64,000 nucleotides of DNA from NCBI RefSeq assembly GCF_016863195.1, contig NZ_BOOK01000001.1:124001-188000 (forward strand), written 5' to 3'. Position numbers and translations under genes: made by a program. The notes beneath the pieces are model-generated. The model ran no database searches, was not told where the DNA came from, and was given only the letters and a program-made list of their open reading frames with translations. This document shows positions 58,306-64,000 of the stretch, piece by piece (the first letter of the stretch is position 1; each line of letters starts with the position of its first letter). The DNA is from Paraplanobispora takensis (GTDB lineage: Bacteria; Actinomycetota; Actinomycetes; Streptosporangiales; Streptosporangiaceae).

Positions 58306-59875
58306 CGAACATTTCGACGTGATCGTGATCGGCACGGGCGCCGGCGGCGGCTCGCTGGCGTACCGGCTGGCGGGCACCGGCAAGCGGATCCTGATGCTGG
58401 AGCGCGGGGACTACCTCCCCCGCGAACGGGACAACTGGGAGTCCTCCGCCGTCTTCGTCAAGGGCGCGTACCGGGCCCCGGAGTTCTGGCTCGACCGGCA
58501 CGGGCACGAGTTCCCGCCCGAGGTCAACTACTACGTCGGCGGGAACACCAAGTTCTACGGGGCGGCCCTGTTCCGGCTGCGGCCGGAGGATTTCGGCGAG
58601 CTGCGCCATCCGGGCGGCGTCTCGCCCGCCTGGCCGATCGGCTACGACGACCTCGAGCCGTACTACACCGAGGCGGAGCGGCTGTACCTGGTGCACGGCC
58701 AGCGCGGCGAGGACCCCACCGAGGGACCCGCGAGCGCCCCCTACCCCTTCCCGCCGGTGCAGCACGAACCACGCATCCAGGAGCTCAGCGACGACCTGGA
58801 GAAGCTGGGCCTGCGCCCCTTCCACCTGCCGATCGGGGTGAACCTCACGCAGGACGTGCAGGGCCGGGCGACCCACCACAGCGTGTGCATCCGCTGCGAC
58901 CGCGTCGACGGATTCCCCTGCCTGGCCGGCGCCAAGTCCGACGCGCAGGTCATCTGCGTCGACCCCGCGCTGAAGCACGACAACGTACGACTGATCACCA
59001 ACGCGTACGTCGAACGACTCGAAACCGATCCGTCCGGCCGTACCGTCACCACGGTCGTCACCGACCTCGGGGACGGTTCGACCGTGCGTTTGAGCGCGGA
59101 CATCGTCGTGGTCTCGTGCGGTGCGGTGAACTCGGCGGCGCTGCTGCTGCGCTCCGCCGGCGATCGGCACCCCGGGGGCCTGGCCAACAGCTCCGGCGTG
59201 GTCGGGCGCCACTACATGCGGCACAACAACCTCGCGCTCATGGCGGTGTCGAAGGAGCCCAACCCGACCCGGTTCCAGAAGACACTGGCGATCAACGACT
59301 GGTACCTGGGGGACGAGGACTGGGACTATCCGCTGGGCGGCATCCAGATGCTGGGCAAGTCCGACGCCGAGCAGATCAAGGCCAACGCGCCGCGCTGGGC
59401 CGGCCGGGTCTCCCCCGAGATGCCCTTCGAGGTGCTGGCGCACCACGCCGTCGACTTCTGGCTGTGCGGGGAGGATCTCCCGCAGCCAGGCAACCGGGTC
59501 ACCCTCGACGCCGACGGGCGCATCCGCCTGACGCTCGACGAGGAGAACAACGTCGAGGGGGTCAAGCGGCTGCGGCACAAACTGGAGGGCATGCTCGGCC
59601 ACCTGGGGATGCACCCGCACCGGCTGCTCGACCACAGCATCTACCTGCACAAGGGGATGCCCATCGGGGCGACCGCGCACCAGGCCGGCACGGTCCGGTT
59701 CGGCACCGATCCGCGCAGCTCCGCGCTGGACGTCACCTGCAAGGCGCACGACCTCGACAACCTGTACGTCGTCGACACCGCCTTCTTCCCCAGCATCGGC
59801 GCGGTGAACCCGTCGCTGACCGCGATCGCCAACGCCCTGCGGGTCGGCGACCACATCGCCGGACGGCTCCGCTGA
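58298..59875 (+). CDS. GMC-family FAD-dependent oxidoreductase
   Basis: 525 residues. FAD motif DVIVIGTGAGGGSLAYRLAGTGKRILMLERGDYLP, then the GMC signature-like VNYYVGGNTKFYGAALFRLR. The C-terminus has GATAHQAGTVRFGTDP and LYVVDTAFFPSIGAVNPSLTAIANALRVGDHIA, giving the His and Asn of the active site. AAGGAGG lies 5 bp upstream of the ATG. GMC enzymes oxidise alcohols or sugars; the substrate here is unknown. Its coupling with the MFS gene suggests modification of an exported or imported compound. Confidence 0.92.
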   Translation: MDDEHFDVIVIGTGAGGGSLAYRLAGTGKRILMLERGDYLPRERDNWESSAVFVKGAYRAPEFWLDRHGHEFPPEVNYYVGGNTKFYGAALFRLRPEDFGELRHPGGVSPAWPIGYDDLEPYYTEAERLYLVHGQRGEDPTEGPASAPYPFPPVQHEPRIQELSDDLEKLGLRPFHLPIGVNLTQDVQGRATHHSVCIRCDRVDGFPCLAGAKSDAQVICVDPALKHDNVRLITNAYVERLETDPSGRTVTTVVTDLGDGSTVRLSADIVVVSCGAVNSAALLLRSAGDRHPGGLANSSGVVGRHYMRHNNLALMAVSKEPNPTRFQKTLAINDWYLGDEDWDYPLGGIQMLGKSDAEQIKANAPRWAGRVSPEMPFEVLAHHAVDFWLCGEDLPQPGNRVTLDADGRIRLTLDEENNVEGVKRLRHKLEGMLGHLGMHPHRLLDHSIYLHKGMPIGATAHQAGTVRFGTDPRSSALDVTCKAHDLDNLYVVDTAFFPSIGAVNPSLTAIANALRVGDHIAGRLR

Positions 59876-59884
59876 CCGGCTCCG

Positions 59885-60925
59885 TCAGCCGGTCGCCTCG
59901 TCGTGCGACGGCAGGGAGGTCGCCGGGTCCTCGGCCAGATCCCCCTTCTGGTCGAGGACGTACAGCAGCGCCAGCGCCGGGATCACCAGCAGCAGCGCCA
60001 CCGCGAACCAGACGAGGATCCAGTCCAGCGTCACGCCGGCGGCGGCGCCCGCGTCGACGGTCAGCGAGAACGGCAGCAGGTACGGGTACTGCGCCACCGC
60101 CCAGGCCCAGATCAGGGCGGCGATGCCGGCGGCGGCGACCAGCCGCAGACCGCGGACCATCCCGCGGGCGGCGAGCAGGAACGCCCCGGCGAGCGCCACG
60201 GCGCTCAGCAGGAGCAGCGGCCAGCCGCGCTCGACGACGCGGTCGAACATCTGGCGCTGATCGGCGCGCAGCGCGATCAGGCCGGCCACGCCGAGCACCA
60301 GCGCCGCCCCGCCGGATACGAAGGCCCGCGTCCGGAAATATCCGTGCAGGTGAGGGGCGCCGCGACGGCGGCTCTCGGCGATGAGGTAGACGGCCGCCGC
60401 GAACGCGCCGATGGACACCGCCACCAGGCCGAACACGATCGACGTGGCGTTCCACCAGCTGGAGATCTCGTCGCCGGTGGCGCCGGCCGGCACCCGGCCG
60501 GCCATGATGGCGCCGAGCACCGCGCCCAGGCAGAAGGGGGTCAGGATCGAGCCGATGCCGAACAGCCAGCCCGCGAGGTGCCTGGCCCGGGCCCGCGCGG
60601 CCTCCTTGCGCATGGCGAAACCCGCCGCGCGGAGCACGATGCCCAGGGCGGCCAGGGCCAGCGGGATGAACAGGGTCGTCATGATCGGCGCGAACGCGGC
60701 GCCGAACGCGGTCCAGCACAGGATGATCAGATAGATCAGCCAGACATGGTTGGCCTCCCACACCGGCGTGATGGCCGCGTCGATGAGCGCCCTCGGGCGC
60801 CGTCCCCGCTCGCGTCCTCCGGCGGTCAGATCCCACAGGCCGGCGCCGTAGTCGGCCAGGCCCGAGCAGGCGTACAAGGTGATGGCGATCACCATGACGC
60901 CCGCCACGGCGGTCGCCGTACTCAT
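59885..60925 (-). CDS. cydB: Cytochrome bd ubiquinol/menaquinol oxidase subunit II
   Basis: 346 residues with about nine helices. The N-terminal YACSGLADYGAGLWDLTAG replaces the usual GFDLG patch, and IDAAITPVWEANHVWLIYLIILCWTAFG is the CydB hallmark. PFCLGAVLGAIMAGRVP follows. It forms the second subunit of the high-affinity, low-proton-pumping terminal oxidase. The ATG overlaps the cydA stop by 4 bp. cydC/cydD are not seen in the window. Confidence 0.9.
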   Translation of the reverse strand: MSTATAVAGVMVIAITLYACSGLADYGAGLWDLTAGGRERGRRPRALIDAAITPVWEANHVWLIYLIILCWTAFGAAFAPIMTTLFIPLALAALGIVLRAAGFAMRKEAARARARHLAGWLFGIGSILTPFCLGAVLGAIMAGRVPAGATGDEISSWWNATSIVFGLVAVSIGAFAAAVYLIAESRRRGAPHLHGYFRTRAFVSGGAALVLGVAGLIALRADQRQMFDRVVERGWPLLLLSAVALAGAFLLAARGMVRGLRLVAAAGIAALIWAWAVAQYPYLLPFSLTVDAGAAAGVTLDWILVWFAVALLLVIPALALLYVLDQKGDLAEDPATSLPSHDEATG

Positions 60926-62355
60926 CGGGTGACCTCCGATTCTCCGGCGGGGGCGTCGCCGCTGCCGGCCTCGGGCACCACGGCCGGTCGCGGGCCGTAC
61001 ACCGCGTCCGCGTCGACCGTCCGGTCGCTGCGCCGCCACCGCCGGGACATCGCCCGCAGCGCGGCCACGGTTCCCGCGCCGAGAACGAGGTACAGCACGA
61101 TCACGGCGATGAAGCTCACCCAGACGCCCTCGGCGGGGGTGACCGCGTCCTCGGTGCGCAGAATGTTGTAGACCACCCACGGCTGGCGGCCGACCTCCGT
61201 CACGATCCAGCCCGCCTCGAGGGCGACGTAGGTCAGGAACCCGGCGGCGGCGGCGCACCACAGGAAGAGCCTGGAGCGGGGCACGTCCCGTCGCCGCCAG
61301 TAGGCGATGGCGAACCAGAGGGCCAGCCCTATCAGCAGCGTGCCGATGCCCACCATGATGTCGAAGGCCCAGTGCACGATGTTCACGTTGGGCGGCCGGT
61401 CGGCGGCCGGGAAGCTGTCCAGCCCCTTCACGTACGTGTCCGTGCTGCCGCCCGCGAGCCAGGAGTCGAGCCCCGGGATGCGGATGCCGCCGGTCACCGT
61501 GTTGGTCGCGCTGTCATAGCGCCCGAAGATGATCTCGGGCTGGTTGGAGCCGGACGTCGTGACGACCTCCATGGCGGCGAACTTCGCCGGCTGGTCGGAG
61601 AAGATCGCGACTGCGACCCGGTCGCCGACGACGAACTGCACCGGCGTGAGCACGGCGGCGATCGTGAACGGGATGAGGATGCCCAGCCGGTGGTAGCGGT
61701 CCCGGCGGCCGCGCAGCCACCCGACGGCGTAGACGGACGCCACCGTGAACCCGCAGGCCATGTAGGCGGCGAGCATGAAGTGGGCCAGCTCGTACGGCAG
61801 CGCCTTGTTCAGGATCGCCGCGGCGGGGTCGATGTCGACGGGCCGGCCGGCGGAGTCGAGGGTGAACCCGGCCGGCATGTTCATCCACGCGTTGGCCGAG
61901 ATGATGGAGAACGCTCCGCCGAACGCGATGAACGGGATCGGCACCCCCAGCCAGAAGTGGGTCCACGGCCGCATGCGGCGCCAGCCGTAGATGTAGACGG
62001 CGACCAGGATCGCCTCCAGGAAGAACGCGACGCCCTCGATCGCGAACGGCAGCCCGAAGACCTCACCGAACCGGCCGGTCAGCCCCGGCCACAGCAGGCC
62101 CATCTCGAACGACAGCACCGTGCCCGAGGCCGCGCCGACCGCGAAGGTCAGCCCGGCCACGTGCGACCAGCGCCGGGCCAGGGTGAGGGCGACGGAGTCG
62201 CAGTGCCGCAGGCCCTTGTAGTTCGCGATGAGCATCATCGTGGGCAGCGCCACTCCCAGCGGCACCAGGATGATGTGGAACATCAGCGTGAACGCCATCT
62301 GCTGGCGGGCGGGGAGCAGCTGTGCCGGCTCCACCAGCGACATCAGCGCGTTCAC
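60922..62355 (-). CDS. cydA: Cytochrome bd oxidase subunit I
   Basis: 477 residues. FTLMFHIILVPLGVALPTMM has the heme b595 His, FAIEGVAFFLEAILVAVYIYGWRRMRPWTHF the conserved helices, and FSIISANAWMNMPAGF and LEAGWIVTEVGRQPWVVYN further signatures. The Q-loop is short, as in the actinobacterial type. GTG 62355. It diverges from a NADH dehydrogenase-like gene across 284 bp that carries three GGGTGAA half-sites. Confidence 0.95.
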   Translation of the reverse strand: MNALMSLVEPAQLLPARQQMAFTLMFHIILVPLGVALPTMMLIANYKGLRHCDSVALTLARRWSHVAGLTFAVGAASGTVLSFEMGLLWPGLTGRFGEVFGLPFAIEGVAFFLEAILVAVYIYGWRRMRPWTHFWLGVPIPFIAFGGAFSIISANAWMNMPAGFTLDSAGRPVDIDPAAAILNKALPYELAHFMLAAYMACGFTVASVYAVGWLRGRRDRYHRLGILIPFTIAAVLTPVQFVVGDRVAVAIFSDQPAKFAAMEVVTTSGSNQPEIIFGRYDSATNTVTGGIRIPGLDSWLAGGSTDTYVKGLDSFPAADRPPNVNIVHWAFDIMVGIGTLLIGLALWFAIAYWRRRDVPRSRLFLWCAAAAGFLTYVALEAGWIVTEVGRQPWVVYNILRTEDAVTPAEGVWVSFIAVIVLYLVLGAGTVAALRAMSRRWRRSDRTVDADAVYGPRPAVVPEAGSGDAPAGESEVTR

Positions 62356-62470
62356 GGCGGACTCACCGGGCCGCGGGACGACGGCAGCCGAATCGGGAGC
62401 ATGATCGACCTCCAGTACGGCGGTGAGTCAGTACAGATGCCCGTCGCCGCGCGGGACCGCTCATCGTCAC

Positions 62471-62490
62471 CCTCCGGCCCCGGCCGGAGG
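62471..62490 (+). promoter_or_regulatory. 20-bp perfect palindrome in the cyd/NDH divergent gap
   Basis: CCTCCGGCCCCGGCCGGAGG is self-complementary across its length. It lies between the divergent cydA and NDH-2 starts. Operator or structural element; no assignment. Confidence 0.4.
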
Positions 62491-62508
62491 GCCGCCATCA
62501 CTCGGCAC

Positions 62509-62556
62509 GGGTGAATCGGCGGGGGAACCGCGGCGGTTTCACCCACACCGGGTGAA
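62509..62556 (+). promoter_or_regulatory. Three GGGTGAA half-sites in the cydA/NDH-2 gap
   Basis: GGGTGAA at 62509-62515, TTCACCC at 62538-62544 and GGGTGAA at 62550-62556. The last two make TTCACCC-ACACC-GGGTGAA, perfect 7-bp arms. They resemble a redox-regulator array but do not match the Rex consensus orientation (TTGTGAA-N4-TTCACAA). Confidence 0.5.
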
Positions 62557-62639
62557 TCACCGCGCCGCCGGCCGGCCGACGATGACGCCGGGGCATGCAA
62601 CGCGCCCGTACGGCCGGTCTGACGGGAAGGGGGCCGCCG

Positions 62640-63965
62640 ATGCGCGGCACGCCAGGGTCAGCGGACGATCCGCGCGGGATCACCCGGGTCGTCATCGTCG
62701 GGGCGGGATTCGCCGGGGTCGCCTGCGCGAAGCGGCTCGCGGGTGAACCCCGGGCGCGCGTCACGCTGTTCGACAGCCGGGGATACCACCAGTTCCAGCC
62801 GCTGCTGTACCAGGTGGCGACCGCCGAGCTGGCGCCGGCCGACATCCGCTTCGACCTGTCCGGGATGTTCGCCCGCCACCCCAACGTCGAGGCCCGGACC
62901 GCGGAGGTCGTCTCGCTCGACCCCGCCACGCCGTCGGTGACCCTCGCCGACGCCGGCACGGTCGAGGCGGACATCCTGGTTCTCGGCGTCGGCGCGCAGC
63001 CGAACTTCTTCCACACCCCGGGCGCCGAGGAGTTCGCCCTGCCGCTGTACAGCCTCGACGACGCCGAACGGGTCCGCGCCCGCCTGCTCGGACTGTTCCG
63101 GGACGCGGCGGCCGGGCCCGGGCCGGCCGGCGAGGACGCGCTCACCGTCGTGGTCGTCGGAGCCGGTCCGACCGGCGTCGAGACCGCGGGCGCCGTCGCG
63201 GAACTCGCCCGCGACGTCATGCCGCACCGGTACCCGGACCTCCCCGCCGCCGCGGCCCGCGTCGTCCTCGTCGACCTCGAACACACCGTGCTCCCGCCCT
63301 TCTCCGACCGGGCCCACGCCTACGCCGCCGAACAGCTGCGGCGCCGGGGCGTCGAGCTGCGCCTGGGCGTCCCCGTCAAGGAGGTGACCGGGGAGCGGGT
63401 CGTCCTCGGCGACGGCACGGTCATCCGGACCCGGCTCGTCATCTGGGGCGGCGGCGAGATGGCCGCGCCCCTGGCGTTCCGGTCCGGGCTGCCGCAGGGC
63501 CGCGGCGGGCGCATCGACGTCCGGCCCGATCTGACCGTGCCGGGGTACCCCGCGGTGTACGCGCTCGGCGACACCGCCAACGTCCCGGACACGGACGGCA
63601 GCCCGCTGCCCCAGCTGGGCAGCGTGGCCCAGCAGACGGGCGAATGGGCGGCCCGCAACATCATCGCCGGAATCGAAGGCGACGACCGGCAGCCGTTCCG
63701 GTACAAGGACAAGGGCATCATGGCGATGATCGGCCGGAAGGCGGCCGTCGCCGAAATCGGCCCGCACCGCCACGAGCTGGACGGCCGGTTCGCGTTCGCC
63801 GCCTGGCTCGGCGTACACGCGCACCTGCTGGCCGACGCCGGCGCCGAGATGAAGGCGTTCCTCGCCTGGGCGGAGGACTTCTACCTGCGACCGGGACACC
63901 GCTCCGCCGCCCTGCTGGACCCGTCCACCATCGACACGCCGCGCATCGACTGGAGCGGCGGCTGA
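62640..63965 (+). CDS. Type II NADH dehydrogenase-like FAD oxidoreductase
   Basis: 441 residues. Two dinucleotide motifs, VVIVGAGFAGVACAKRLAGE and VVVVGAGPTGVETAGAVAELARD, with the characteristic FDSRGYHQFQPLLYQVATAELAPADI between them and VYALGDTANVPDTDGSPLPQLGSVAQQTGEWAARNI near the end. NDH-2 proteins pass electrons from NADH to menaquinone without pumping. No clear C-terminal membrane anchor helix. ATG 62640 has GGGAAGGGGG upstream; a longer form from 62595 is possible. Divergent from cydAB, so a low-proton-pumping electron path NADH-quinone-bd oxidase is plausible. Confidence 0.9.
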   Translation: MRGTPGSADDPRGITRVVIVGAGFAGVACAKRLAGEPRARVTLFDSRGYHQFQPLLYQVATAELAPADIRFDLSGMFARHPNVEARTAEVVSLDPATPSVTLADAGTVEADILVLGVGAQPNFFHTPGAEEFALPLYSLDDAERVRARLLGLFRDAAAGPGPAGEDALTVVVVGAGPTGVETAGAVAELARDVMPHRYPDLPAAAARVVLVDLEHTVLPPFSDRAHAYAAEQLRRRGVELRLGVPVKEVTGERVVLGDGTVIRTRLVIWGGGEMAAPLAFRSGLPQGRGGRIDVRPDLTVPGYPAVYALGDTANVPDTDGSPLPQLGSVAQQTGEWAARNIIAGIEGDDRQPFRYKDKGIMAMIGRKAAVAEIGPHRHELDGRFAFAAWLGVHAHLLADAGAEMKAFLAWAEDFYLRPGHRSAALLDPSTIDTPRIDWSGG

Positions 63966-63986
63966 CCACCGGAAGGCAGGCTCAGG

Positions 63987-64000
63987 ATGGCACGAGATTC
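63987..64000 (+). CDS. Start of a CDS cut by the window end
   Basis: ATGGCACGAGATTC begins a reading frame (MARDS or MARDP) 21 bp after the preceding stop, with GGAAGG about 11 bp upstream. Too short to identify. Probably co-transcribed with the NDH-2-like gene. Confidence 0.4.

Noticed and set aside
62538-62556. Rex box before cydA
   Set aside because: Half-sites point outward (TTCAC...GTGAA) whereas Rex sites read TTGTGAA-N4-TTCACAA; kept only as an unassigned half-site array.

Overview
The window is high-GC actinobacterial chromosome. GTG starts, very high third-position GC, an aspartokinase/asd operon, F420/LLM-type oxidoreductases, an AfsR-type regulator, an SCO5389-like protein, LCP wall-polymer transferases and GAF-ANTAR/STAS regulators together suggest a filamentous actinomycete, probably Streptosporangiaceae (Streptosporangium or Nonomuraea type). 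That placement is inference from gene content. No rRNA, tRNA, CRISPR array, insertion sequence or phage is recognisable. The window cuts recR at the left edge and a new CDS at the right edge.

Layout. 1-3.6 kb is a housekeeping block: recR, a DUF5063-like protein, and the lysC-asd operon, closed by a strong hairpin. 3.6-14.3 kb is mixed accessory genes: a secreted M15-like protein, TetR regulators, an LLM oxidoreductase, an amidohydrolase, SURF1, HxlR, GNAT and a class I methyltransferase. 14.3-25.3 kb has a 1011-residue AfsR/SARP regulator, a divergent aminotransferase/LysR pair, rnhB, an AbrB-PIN toxin-antitoxin pair, and a CooC/MinD-like ATPase behind a Zur/Fur-like box. Three copies of an intergenic hairpin repeat lie in this part. 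26.6-36.8 kb holds two LCP proteins. Between them is a tightly packed five-gene operon on the minus strand: KAS-III/OleA-like synthase, GT2 glycosyltransferase, cytochrome P450, OleC-like adenylate-forming ligase, OleD-like NAD-dependent reductase. It resembles the olefin, nocardiolactone and lipstatin systems but has an unusual gene set, and it is the best candidate here for an undescribed pathway.

37.5-45.7 kb is a second coherent minus-strand operon. It encodes a membrane-anchored protein, a 720-residue Pro/Thr-rich anchored protein, a 707-residue sigma-like/zinc-finger/BACON-like membrane protein, an EspI-like Pro-rich ParA/MinD ATPase, a second NTF2/TcpC-like membrane protein and a secreted GH16 glycosidase. 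It has a leaderless-type promoter and a perfect 10+12+10 inverted repeat upstream, and looks like an uncharacterised envelope or secretion system. 46-50.8 kb is a signalling cluster (STAS, GAF-ANTAR, coiled-coil/PAS/GAF) followed by a TetR regulator and a RibD/DHFR-like reductase that share a 20-bp operator sequence. 51-54.6 kb holds a tandem-repeat protein paired with an RDD membrane protein, a GlsB/YeaQ protein and a methyl-accepting protein with almost no external domain. 54.9-64 kb is transport and redox: two divergent MFS exporters, a GMC oxidoreductase translationally coupled to the second, cytochrome bd oxidase (cydA-cydB), and a divergent type II NADH dehydrogenase-like protein.

Products are inferred from motifs read by eye. 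No database search was possible, so families without hallmark motifs are given with lower confidence.
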